DNA from: Bacteroidaceae bacterium
Lineage (GTDB): Bacteria > Bacteroidota > Bacteroidia > Bacteroidales > Bacteroidaceae
Assembly (NCBI GenBank): GCA_016286165.1
Contig: JAEESE010000007.1
Span: forward strand, 91,326 to 155,325
DNA length: 64,000 bases
Direction of reading: 5' to 3'
The position numbers were made by a program, and so were the translations under genes. The notes beneath the pieces are model-generated. The model made no database searches, had not been told where the DNA came from, and was given only the letters and a program-made list of their open reading frames with translations. Of the stretch, positions 27,596 to 34,703 are shown one piece after another. How positions within the stretch are numbered: position 1 is the first letter of the stretch; each line of letters opens with the position of its first letter.

Positions 27596-29314
27596 TTATT
27601 TGACGATAAACTTACGGCCGCGGCTGATATAGACACCACGACGTTCCGGACGAGCGACCGGTCTGCCTGAGAGGTCAAACAGTTGATCTACAGCGACATG
27701 ACCTTCTGTCTTCAATGCCGAGACTGCTACTGTGCGGTCATTGCCAAAGAAGAATGATACAGTCTTATCGTCGTTCTCATGAATGGAATACACGTTTTTG
27801 TTCATAAACCCTGAAGCCGTATAAACTGTCGCGGCAGGAGTACTGTAGGCTGTAAGCGAATCGTTGAAGATCTCGGTGCCATCGTCGGCTGTTCCCTTGA
27901 AGGGATACAGGTTGCCATTCCACGTCTTGATGAGATCATCTGTTGTGGCATCGTCGAGATAGGTTCCGATGTAACGGTTGTTGGCGGCTATGATAGTCAT
28001 TCGCTGATGGCCAATGTCGTTGTTCACACGGTTGGAGTTCCATTCCGACTGGAGAAAATCAATGTGTGTTACCTGCAGGCCATGTCCCATCTGACCGAGA
28101 GCCCTATCCCAGTTCACGGACTGACGGTTCTCGAGAACATAATACTCGTTCGGGTTCTCATCGTTAACGACTTTCACGCCGTAGCCGCCTGCCTCCATCG
28201 GGTCGAGAGTAACCCAACCCGGTTCTGTCAGGGTCTGCATCGAGCGCCAACCCATAAACTCTCGCTCATAGGCCGTATATCCGCAAGGGCAGTTGCCGTT
28301 GCCGGCATAGCAGCCATAGTCCATGAGGCTCCACAAGTCCATGCCAAAGGATTTGTAATTTGTATTGTAAAAGTCTGGCAGGCCGAGTGCATGGCTCAGT
28401 TCGTGACACATGACGCCGATACCGTCTACTTTAGAACCTGTGATAATGTAGCCCGTATGGTCCGCGTTGGGCCTTTTTGTTGCCGTCATTTCGCTGCAAC
28501 AAGCACTGGTGGCAAAGGTTATTTCGTTGATGACAACGCTATTACGCACCTCCTTAGGCCAGATATTAGTAGAGATGTAACTTGAATTCTGACCGCAACC
28601 GGCAAAGATGAAGAACACCATGTCCACTTGCCCTTTGCCACGGTTGTCAAAGTCCATCCAGTCGCCATCAAAGGCGTTGGTGGCTTTGGCTATAGCTTCC
28701 TTCGTGAAGTCATTGTAGCCTGTGTCCTGACGACTGCCGTCAGATCCATAGAACGACTCGGGATGATCTAACGTCACGGGGCCGAGAACTACGAATTCAG
28801 GCGTGAACCTTCCTTCGCTCTGGTCGGAGAAATAATCGCGGATGCTACCGTAACTGCCGTGACCGGAATAGCGCTTGCCGTCGCGGGTGCCGTTGCAGTA
28901 AAGGTCGTAGTACGCCCGTACTTCCTCATCTGTAGGAGCGACTGAGAACACCGAGTCGGTGAAGTTTACGAGAACGACCGGAACCTTGGGGCTGCCTTCT
29001 GCTGGAAGAGGAGCTGTAGCCTGGCTACCTATACGATGCGGTCCACGACCAATAACCAGCTTGCGCCGGCTTTCAGAAGTGACAAGTTCGTCGGCTACAG
29101 TGCGGCCGTTCAGGCTGTAACGATTGGGAGCTTGCTGCTCTACGATGCGACCATCGGTAGTCTGCAGCCACGAGTGGTGCTCGTCGCCGGCAAAGAACAC
29201 GACAACCTCACTGCCATCAACAAGTTTCAGTTTGAAACGTTCACGGCGAGCAGGTACCGCCGAAACAGCTAACGATATGGTTAACAGTAGTGTTAAGACT
29301 ATAAATTTCTGCAT
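27596..29314 (-). CDS. Secreted M6-family metalloprotease
   Basis: A 572-residue protein with a signal peptide ending near AVSAVPARR. The zinc motif HELSHALGLPDFYN starts at residue 304, with WSLMDYG about 25 residues later. The prodomain-like segment (VDGSEVVVFFAGDEHHSWL) resembles the matching part of the neighbouring 867-residue protease, so the two look like diverged tandem copies. This one lacks the Fn3-like extension. The C-terminus (LFDLSGRPVARP, then GVYISRGRKFIVK) is again a short type-IX-like tail. It is the first gene of a five-gene unit read from the promoter at 29346-29377. Confidence 0.88.
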   Translation of the reverse strand: MQKFIVLTLLLTISLAVSAVPARRERFKLKLVDGSEVVVFFAGDEHHSWLQTTDGRIVEQQAPNRYSLNGRTVADELVTSESRRKLVIGRGPHRIGSQATAPLPAEGSPKVPVVLVNFTDSVFSVAPTDEEVRAYYDLYCNGTRDGKRYSGHGSYGSIRDYFSDQSEGRFTPEFVVLGPVTLDHPESFYGSDGSRQDTGYNDFTKEAIAKATNAFDGDWMDFDNRGKGQVDMVFFIFAGCGQNSSYISTNIWPKEVRNSVVINEITFATSACCSEMTATKRPNADHTGYIITGSKVDGIGVMCHELSHALGLPDFYNTNYKSFGMDLWSLMDYGCYAGNGNCPCGYTAYEREFMGWRSMQTLTEPGWVTLDPMEAGGYGVKVVNDENPNEYYVLENRQSVNWDRALGQMGHGLQVTHIDFLQSEWNSNRVNNDIGHQRMTIIAANNRYIGTYLDDATTDDLIKTWNGNLYPFKGTADDGTEIFNDSLTAYSTPAATVYTASGFMNKNVYSIHENDDKTVSFFFGNDRTVAVSALKTEGHVAVDQLFDLSGRPVARPERRGVYISRGRKFIVK

Positions 29315-29345
29315 TTTCGTGAAAGTGAACCTTATAAAAAGTGCG

Positions 29346-29377
29346 CAAATATACGAAGTTTCGCACGCGTGAGCAAA
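29346..29377 (-). promoter_or_regulatory. Promoter of the M6 protease operon
   Basis: TTTG (29374-29377) and TATATTTG (29346-29353) on the minus strand are separated by exactly 20 nt, a full match to the Bacteroidetes consensus. The expected start of transcription leaves a leader of about 25 nt before the ATG at 29314. Confidence 0.8.
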
Positions 29378-29433
29378 GAAAAATAGTTAAAAAACGTCAG
29401 CCTCGCCCATATTTGGAATTATTTGCCCAAAAG

Positions 29434-29465
29434 TTTGCCCCTATATTAAAAAAGCAATACATTTG
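29434..29465 (+). promoter_or_regulatory. Promoter of ispE
   Basis: TTTG (29434-29437), 20 nt, then TACATTTG (29458-29465) fits the Bacteroidetes consensus. The ATG of ispE is 20 nt further on, so the leader is very short. Confidence 0.8.
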
Positions 29466-29485
29466 GAGCAATAAATCAAAAAGTT

Positions 29486-30301
29486 ATGATAGTTTACCCT
29501 AACGCCAAGATTAATCTCGGACTTAATATCGTAGGTAAGCGCCCTGACGGCTACCACGATATCGAGACTGCCTTCTACCCTATTCCTCTGCAGGACGCCC
29601 TCGAGGTGACCGACGCCCCATCGTTCCGTTTCCGCTTGGCAGGAACTCCGCTTGACTGTCCTGCCGGTGACAACCTGGTTATCAAGGTGCTGAAGATGGT
29701 TGAGCAGGAAGTGAAGTTGCCCGAACTCGACATATTCCTCTACAAGCACATACCTTCAGGAGCCGGCCTCGGAGGCGGTTCGGCTGATGCTGCGTTCATG
29801 TTGCAATTGTTGAACGAGCGTTTCGAACTGGGCTACAGCAAAGATGAGATGAAAAGGCGGCTTGCTTCGCTCGGAGCCGACTGCGCTTTCTTCGTAGAGA
29901 ACAGGCCTATGCTTGCTACAGGTATCGGCGACCAACTTATACCCATCGACCTCTCGCTCAAGGGTTGGACACTTGTATTGGTGAAACCTGATATCAGCGT
30001 AAGCACTCGCGATGCTTATGCTAACGTAACACCCCGCACACCTGAGACTCCGTTGGCAGATATCCTGCGCATGCCAGTTGAGCAGTGGCAGGGACGCCTC
30101 TGCAACGATTTCGAAGAAAGCGTGTTCTCACGTCATCCAGAGATTGCCGCCATACGCGACATGCTCCTTGATCTCGGTGCCACTTACGCAGCCATGTCTG
30201 GGAGCGGTAGCGCCGTCTTCGGTCTCTTCCGCCAACCTCTCGAAGCCCTTGACGAGACCTTCGCCGGCATGTTCGTCCGCCAAAGAGAGTTAGAAGTATA
30301 A
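29486..30301 (+). CDS. ispE: 4-diphosphocytidyl-2-C-methyl-D-erythritol kinase
   Basis: ATP-dependent kinase of the methylerythritol phosphate pathway for isoprenoid precursors, cytosolic. The 271-residue protein has the GHMP-kinase ATP loop PSGAGLGGGSADAA at about 90-103, the N-terminal NAKINLGLNIVGKRPDGYH (about 6-24) of IspE, and the C-terminal GHMP motif SGSGSAVFGLF near 245. It is a single-gene unit, divergent from the M6 protease operon. A hairpin terminator and 22-bp tandem arrays follow it. Confidence 0.97.
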   Translation: MIVYPNAKINLGLNIVGKRPDGYHDIETAFYPIPLQDALEVTDAPSFRFRLAGTPLDCPAGDNLVIKVLKMVEQEVKLPELDIFLYKHIPSGAGLGGGSADAAFMLQLLNERFELGYSKDEMKRRLASLGADCAFFVENRPMLATGIGDQLIPIDLSLKGWTLVLVKPDISVSTRDAYANVTPRTPETPLADILRMPVEQWQGRLCNDFEESVFSRHPEIAAIRDMLLDLGATYAAMSGSGSAVFGLFRQPLEALDETFAGMFVRQRELEV

Positions 30302-30343
30302 AACTTCAAACAAACACGCCCAAACAGATTCGCAACCATCCCC

Positions 30344-30464
30344 AAAGGTCTTGGTCAACGGGTTTAAGGGTTTGGAGCAACACGTCCAAGGGTTTGGAGC
30401 AACACGTCCAAGGGTTTGGAGCAACACGTCCAAGGGTTTGGAGCAACACGTCCAAGGGTTTGGG
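30344..30464. repeat. 22-bp tandem repeat array A
   Basis: Four near-identical 22-bp units (30366-30387, 30388-30409, 30410-30431, 30432-30453), each reading AAGGGTTTGGAGC then AACACGTCC. They are flanked by a diverged unit at 30344 and a partial one at 30454. Copies decay at the edges, as expected for an array that expanded from its middle. It lies 42 bp after ispE. Confidence 0.9.
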
Positions 30465-30483
30465 CATATAAGCCCTAACGTAT

Positions 30484-30512
30484 AAGGTGGATCACCACGG
30501 GTGGTCCACCTT
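30484..30512 (+). terminator. Strong hairpin between arrays A and B, probable ispE terminator
   Basis: Arms at 30484-30496 (AAGGTGGATCACC) and 30500-30512 (GGTGGTCCACCTT) give a 13-bp stem with one G-T pair and a 3-nt loop. The T-run after it is poor (CTTTG), so the efficiency is uncertain. Confidence 0.55.
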
Positions 30513-30524
30513 CTTTGACCGGTC

Positions 30525-30744
30525 ATATTCCATTACACGTCCAGACGTGTCCTTCATCACGTCTAGACGTATTCCATTGCACGTCCGGCCGTATTCCTCA
30601 TCACGTCCGGTCGTATTCCTCAACACGTCCGGTCATATTCCTCATCACGTCCAGTCGTATTCCTCATCACGTCCGTTCATATTCCTCATCACGTCCGGTC
30701 GTATTCTTCATCACGTCCAGACGTATTCCTCAACACGTCCAGAC
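30525..30744. repeat. 22-bp tandem repeat array B
   Basis: Ten consecutive units of exactly 22 bp, typically GTATTCCTCATCACGTCC plus a variable 4-base end. Many unit junctions form a palindrome of the type ACGTC-YR-GACGT (one is ACGTCTAGACGT). The shared AACACGTCC links it to array A. The ORFs across it in several frames arise only because the unit lacks stop codons. Confidence 0.92.
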
Positions 30745-30817
30745 GTATTATAACAGACTTCCTACAACGTTTGTCTCTGAAGCCAACCTTATCATCATCG
30801 TTAATCTGAAGAACGGA

Positions 30818-30858
30818 TAAAAAAGATGCTGCCTCGTGACTCACGTCTCAAGGCAGCA
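30818..30858 (-). terminator. Rho-independent terminator, distal end of the galE transcript
   Basis: Arms TGCTGCCT (30827-30834) and AGGCAGCA (30851-30858) with, on the minus strand, a following TCTTTTTT tract. It lies about 245 nt past the galE stop. Confidence 0.75.
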
Positions 30859-31101
30859 CAACACAAACACAAAATAAAACACGACAATATGCGCTGGGGC
30901 TGAATTAGAATCACTATGAAAACAGATTAATGGAAAGCGTCGACCTGAATGAATGCTCACGCATTAGAGCAGGCGTCATCCGCAATCTCAGCCTCACATT
31001 GCGCATAAGAGGGTAATCAATATCAGCGTATTGATTGTATGTTTCTATCAGCCAGTCATCGCGAAGAGACTTGGCTGTTTACTGCGACTGATAGTTCGCG
31101 T
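30859..31101 (-). other. Long 3' region of galE without a recognised gene
   Basis: Between the galE stop and its terminator lie 243 nt with no ORF of coding character. It includes an imperfect inverted repeat, CTATCAGCCAGTC near 31047 against GACTGATAG near 31085. It may be a long 3' UTR or hold a 3'-end small RNA; nothing in the sequence proves either. Confidence 0.35.
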
Positions 31102-32136
31102 TTACATTATTCCACGCTCGCGAAGGGCAAGTTGCCACTTCCAAGCACTGGCAAGGACATCCTCGAGAGGCGTGTCTGCCTTCCAACCAAGAACCTTATT
31201 GGCCTTGTCTACGTTGCCCCATACCTGCTCTATATCGCCGGCACGACGGCCTACGATCTGATAGTTGAGCTTAACACCGGTAGCACGCTCGAAACCGTTG
31301 ATGAGTTCAAGCACGCTGGTTCCCTTGCCTGTACCGATATTGTAAACCTCGACGTTCTCGTCGGTCTTGTCCTCCATGATGCGCGTCATGGCACAGACGT
31401 GAGCCTTAGCGAGGTCTACGACATAGATGTAGTCGCGGATACAGCTGCCGTCGGGAGTATTATAGTCATCTCCGAAGACGCTCAGTTTCTCGCGGATACC
31501 GATAGCTGTCTGGGTTACGTATGGAATGAGGTTAGCGGGTACACCGATTGGCAACTCGCCGATTAGAGCCGATGGATGGGCTCCGATGGGATTGAAATAG
31601 CGCAACATGATGGCCTTAATAGGCGAACCGCTGGCCACAGTGTCGCGTATGATTTCCTCGTTGATCTGCTTGGTGTTGCCATAAGGGCTTTCAGCCTTCT
31701 TGATAGGAGTCTCCTCTGTGGCGGGAAGGTGGTCGGGTTGACCGTAAACCGTGCAGCTGCTGGAGAAGATAATGCCTTTGACATTGTACTTAGGCATCAA
31801 CTCCAGGAGGTTGATAAGGCTTACTATGTTGTTGCGATAGTAAAGCAATGGCTTCTCCACGCTCTCGCCCACAGCCTTGCTGGCAGCGAAGTGGATGATA
31901 CCCTGAATCTTCGGATATTTCTTGAACACTGCTTCAGTAGCATCAAAATCGCGAAGGTCCACCTTCTCGAAAGCAGGACGAATGCCTGTGATCTTCTCGA
32001 TACCATCGAGAACATCTTCACGCGAGTTGGACAGGTTGTCTACAATAACGACATCATAGCCTGCATTTTGAAGTTCTACAGTAGTGTGCGAACCGATGAA
32101 TCCGGTACCACCTGTTACGAGGATTGTCTGTTTCAT
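31102..32136 (-). CDS. galE: UDP-glucose 4-epimerase
   Basis: Interconverts UDP-glucose and UDP-galactose with bound NAD. The 344-residue extended short-chain dehydrogenase has TGGTGFIGSH at residues 8-17, the family IIHFAASKAVGESVEKP near 80-96, Ser residues in FSSSCTVYG near 124-132, and the catalytic pair Tyr152/Lys156 in SPYGNTK. The length is that of the GalE family. It has its own promoter (32199-32229) and feeds both galactose use and surface-glycan synthesis. Confidence 0.96.
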   Translation of the reverse strand: MKQTILVTGGTGFIGSHTTVELQNAGYDVVIVDNLSNSREDVLDGIEKITGIRPAFEKVDLRDFDATEAVFKKYPKIQGIIHFAASKAVGESVEKPLLYYRNNIVSLINLLELMPKYNVKGIIFSSSCTVYGQPDHLPATEETPIKKAESPYGNTKQINEEIIRDTVASGSPIKAIMLRYFNPIGAHPSALIGELPIGVPANLIPYVTQTAIGIREKLSVFGDDYNTPDGSCIRDYIYVVDLAKAHVCAMTRIMEDKTDENVEVYNIGTGKGTSVLELINGFERATGVKLNYQIVGRRAGDIEQVWGNVDKANKVLGWKADTPLEDVLASAWKWQLALRERGIM

Positions 32137-32198
32137 TTTATTATAGAGTATGTGTTAATTGACGCTTTAAAACTGATGTTTATCACCACATCGCGTTG

Positions 32199-32229
32199 CA
32201 AATGTAGCAGATTTTTTGATATGGTCAAA
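32199..32229 (-). promoter_or_regulatory. Promoter of galE
   Basis: TTTG (32226-32229), 19 nt, then TACATTTG (32199-32206) on the minus strand. The leader to the galE ATG is about 57 nt. The promoter sits just after the end of the small gene at 32271-32465. Confidence 0.78.
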
Positions 32230-32270
32230 GGATTTATCAAAAAAAATGAACATTGAAGCAAATAATTATG

Positions 32271-32465
32271 CTATGTAGTGGCCTTTTTAGCGAACAAATC
32301 CATAATTCCACCCTTCCAAACTACAAAAGGAAGCTCAGAAGTGAGGTGCTCAACACTTATAACTCGCCCCTGCTCGTCGAATGTGCAAACGGCAGGGGCA
32401 ATACGCTGACCGTCAGGCATAATTACGACATTATAACCTCGTCGCAGGGGATGCTTTTCAGTCAT
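32271..32465 (-). CDS. Small hypothetical protein
   Basis: A 64-residue ORF, MTEKHPLRRGYNVVIMPDG... ending in MDLFAKKATT, with no signal peptide or membrane segment. It looks like a small beta-rich domain with a tryptophan (PFVVWKGGIM). It lies 46 nt after the DUF4296 gene on the same strand and before the galE promoter, so it is probably the last gene of the ileS cluster. A similar short protein is, from memory, found at this place in related genomes, which supports it being real. Function unknown. Confidence 0.6.
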   Translation of the reverse strand: MTEKHPLRRGYNVVIMPDGQRIAPAVCTFDEQGRVISVEHLTSELPFVVWKGGIMDLFAKKATT

Positions 32466-32511
32466 GATAGTGATGTTGAATGAGAAAGGGTTTTAAGAAC
32501 GAGAATTGTAA

Positions 32512-33534
32512 TCACCTTCGAGGTGTGCGACGTGCCGGTTGCAGATGGCCTCTCGATGGTCTTGCAGAAGGCTGATATGGTTTTTCCTTCACGATATCTA
32601 TCTTCTGGTCTACGTTCTGACGCTCTCGGAATTCCGTCGGAGAGAGTCTACGCTCTTGGTCATCGTTATTTGGACGCAGGGAATCGTGGAGCAATGAATC
32701 ATTGCCTAAAGCCGGACGGCCCAGAGAGTCAACGCTCAGACTGTCTGTCTTGACAGCCGGCTGAACGTTCTTGCGGAAGCGCACAAGCAGATGACCGCTG
32801 ACTACATACAAGGCTCGTTGATCGGCCTGGCTTTCAGGGGGCATATACAAATGTCCGGATATGGAACGGGGAGTCCAGCCACTTGGGGTTGGGACGCGAA
32901 GATCCATACCGAAATCGTTGTGCACTCGACGCTGTATGGCACGAACAGAATCGTTAGTATAGTTTACTACAACGTCAGCAAACAACTGAGGTGACGCTCC
33001 TCGAGAAAGATATTTATGCTCGAAATGCCACATCAAATCATCGTCGGCTTGCCAAGTACTGTCGCAGGGTTGACGCCAGGTTATGACATTGTCGCCTGGG
33101 ACGTTGGTAACAACGATGATAGGCGTGCCACCCCATACATTAGCTGTGTCGCCCTCGGCACTAAGGCTTGTATATGACGTGCCCGTCTGCTCCACTTCGC
33201 CAAGCGCTTCTGCCTCGCGCTTAAGACGACGGTTGAGGTGCTTATAAATACGGTTGAGACGCTCGAGATTACTGCAATAGTAGTTCATCGAGGAATCGAA
33301 ATCTGCTCGTGTAATCTTATGCTTGCGAAAGACAGCCTCTTCAAATTCATAGCGTTGCACTTCGTCATTCCGGCCTTCAAGCACGCCTATGTCGGCCATA
33401 CTCTGTGCCTTATGATAATCATAAAGCACGCGCTCGAGGCGACGTTCTGACATCACGCCTTTGGGCAACTCGGCTTGACAGGCAGCAAATAACAGAACGA
33501 TGGATATGACAAAGAAGACTTTACGCTTGATCAT
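32512..33534 (-). CDS. DUF4296 domain lipoprotein
   Basis: The ATG at 33534 is preferred over a GTG four codons upstream, because it gives a compact lipoprotein signal (MIKRKVFFVISIVLLFAAC, Cys19). About 340 residues. The N-terminal part (about 25-115) matches DUF4296 in pattern: MSERRLERVLYDYHKAQSM, FDSSMNYYCSNLERL. The C-terminal third is Arg/Pro-rich and low-complexity, ending in RGHLQPARRTPRR. It overlaps the end of lspA by 14 bp, and this gene order is well conserved in Bacteroidetes. Function unknown; envelope location is inferred from the signal. Confidence 0.82.
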   Translation of the reverse strand: MIKRKVFFVISIVLLFAACQAELPKGVMSERRLERVLYDYHKAQSMADIGVLEGRNDEVQRYEFEEAVFRKHKITRADFDSSMNYYCSNLERLNRIYKHLNRRLKREAEALGEVEQTGTSYTSLSAEGDTANVWGGTPIIVVTNVPGDNVITWRQPCDSTWQADDDLMWHFEHKYLSRGASPQLFADVVVNYTNDSVRAIQRRVHNDFGMDLRVPTPSGWTPRSISGHLYMPPESQADQRALYVVSGHLLVRFRKNVQPAVKTDSLSVDSLGRPALGNDSLLHDSLRPNNDDQERRLSPTEFRERQNVDQKIDIVKEKPYQPSARPSRGHLQPARRTPRR

Positions 33535-34159
33535 CTGAGAATTCACGAGTCAGAGTACGGCGACAGAAGAGCAGCATAGCTATAACTCCGCAGGATATGC
33601 AGGCATCTGCAACGTTGAAAATATAGGAGAAGAAGACGTAGTCGCTGCCTCCGATGACAGGCACCCACGACGGCCATGTCCATTGAGTCAAGGGGAAATA
33701 GAACATGTCCACTACCCTACCTCTAAACCATGTGGAATAACCCTCGCCGAAAGGCACGAACTGAGCCACTTCAGGCCATTGCGGATCGTTGAAGACTAGC
33801 CCGTAGAACACACAATCGATTATATTGCCAGCCGCGCCTGTCATGATGAAAGCCAAGCATATGAGATAACCCCATGATACACCACGACGAATCAATTTAC
33901 TGATGTACACGGCTACGGCAGCCGTGGCAAGCAGACGAAAGCCTGTCAGAAACAGCTTGTCGAACAGCTCCATGCCGAAGGCCATGCCATTGTTCTCAAT
34001 GAACGTAATGTAGAACCAATCAGTGACATGGATGCTGTCGTGAACTGCCATATGAGTCTTGACCCATATCTTGACGGCTTGGTCTATGACGAGGAAGCCG
34101 ATAAAGATAGAGGCTACAAGTAAGGCTTGCAGGCGTCGCCTGCGTTTAGATGTTTCCAT
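33521..34159 (-). CDS. lspA: Lipoprotein signal peptidase (signal peptidase II)
   Basis: Inner-membrane aspartic peptidase that cleaves the signal of prolipoproteins, such as the SusD and fasciclin proteins encoded in this window. The 212-residue protein has four hydrophobic segments and the two catalytic aspartates Asp115 (in GNIID) and Asp185 (in FNVAD). The early ENNGMAFG element is near 55-62. It is slightly longer than the usual 160-170 residues because of a loop at about 121-170, as is common in Bacteroidetes. It lies between the DksA-like gene and DUF4296. Confidence 0.95.
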   Translation of the reverse strand: METSKRRRRLQALLVASIFIGFLVIDQAVKIWVKTHMAVHDSIHVTDWFYITFIENNGMAFGMELFDKLFLTGFRLLATAAVAVYISKLIRRGVSWGYLICLAFIMTGAAGNIIDCVFYGLVFNDPQWPEVAQFVPFGEGYSTWFRGRVVDMFYFPLTQWTWPSWVPVIGGSDYVFFSYIFNVADACISCGVIAMLLFCRRTLTREFSDDQA

Positions 34160-34176
34160 CTGGCAAACGTTGTCGT

Positions 34177-34198
34177 ATATATATAATTAATGTGTACG
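34177..34198. repeat. AT-rich TATATAATTAATGTGTAC motif (copy 2)
   Basis: Shares TATATAATTAATGT and a following GTAC with the motifs at 21590 and 61866, but lacks the alternating GC tail. It overlaps the stop codon and last codons of the DksA-like gene. Confidence 0.4.
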
Positions 34199-34684
34199 GT
34201 GCTTGTCGTTCTTTACCTCGATGCTGAGGGTAGCATGAGGCACGGCACGCAGACGCTCCTTAGGAATAAGCTTGCCTGTTTCACGGCAAATACCATAGGT
34301 TTTGTTGTCTATACGCACGAGAGCAGCCTTAAGTCCTGTGATGAACTTCTGCTGACGCTGGGCCATAGCCATGAGTTGTTCCTTCGACTGTGTCTCGCTA
34401 CCTTCCTCAAGGGCATGGTAGGTAGGCGCTGTATCGTCGATCTCATTGGTGTCGCGCCCCATGATACGATCCATAGTTTTCTCGTAATCACTCTGCGCCA
34501 CAGCAAGTTTCTCGTTGATGAGAGCACGGAACTCCTCGAGTTCCTCGTCGGTATAACGAGTCTTCTCGGGTTCAGGCTTAGCCTTGACAGCCTTCTTTGT
34601 TGTTGTTTTCTTGGCTGCAGGTTTGGCGGTTTTCTTTGTTGTGGACTTTTTGGTTTCCTCGTCCGTCGTTTTCTTGGTAGCCAT
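34187..34684 (-). CDS. TraR/DksA-family protein without zinc-finger cysteines
   Basis: A 165-residue protein. Residues 1-40 are a Lys/Thr/Ala-rich basic tail (TKKTAKPAAKKTTTKKAVK). Then comes a coiled coil (about 45-115) and a DksA C-terminal segment, YGICRETGKLIPKERLRAVP. Only one cysteine of the classic four-Cys zinc finger remains, which is normal for the Bacteroidetes members. DksA proteins bind RNA polymerase through the secondary channel and adjust stringent-response transcription. The basic tail may bind nucleic acid, which is inferred. It lies 19 nt after ileS. Confidence 0.88.
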   Translation of the reverse strand: MATKKTTDEETKKSTTKKTAKPAAKKTTTKKAVKAKPEPEKTRYTDEELEEFRALINEKLAVAQSDYEKTMDRIMGRDTNEIDDTAPTYHALEEGSETQSKEQLMAMAQRQQKFITGLKAALVRIDNKTYGICRETGKLIPKERLRAVPHATLSIEVKNDKHRTH

Positions 34685-34703
34685 AGTCGTGAATATTTTA
34701 TAG

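Noticed and set aside
30344..30744. CRISPR-like appearance of the tandem arrays
   Set aside because: Units are contiguous with no unique spacers, and no cas genes are present.
30487..30820. Overlapping plus-strand ORFs (88 and 101 codons) across array B
   Set aside because: They only translate the 22-bp repeat, whose unit lacks stops; 22 is not a multiple of 3, so all frames stay open. No start context or coding character.
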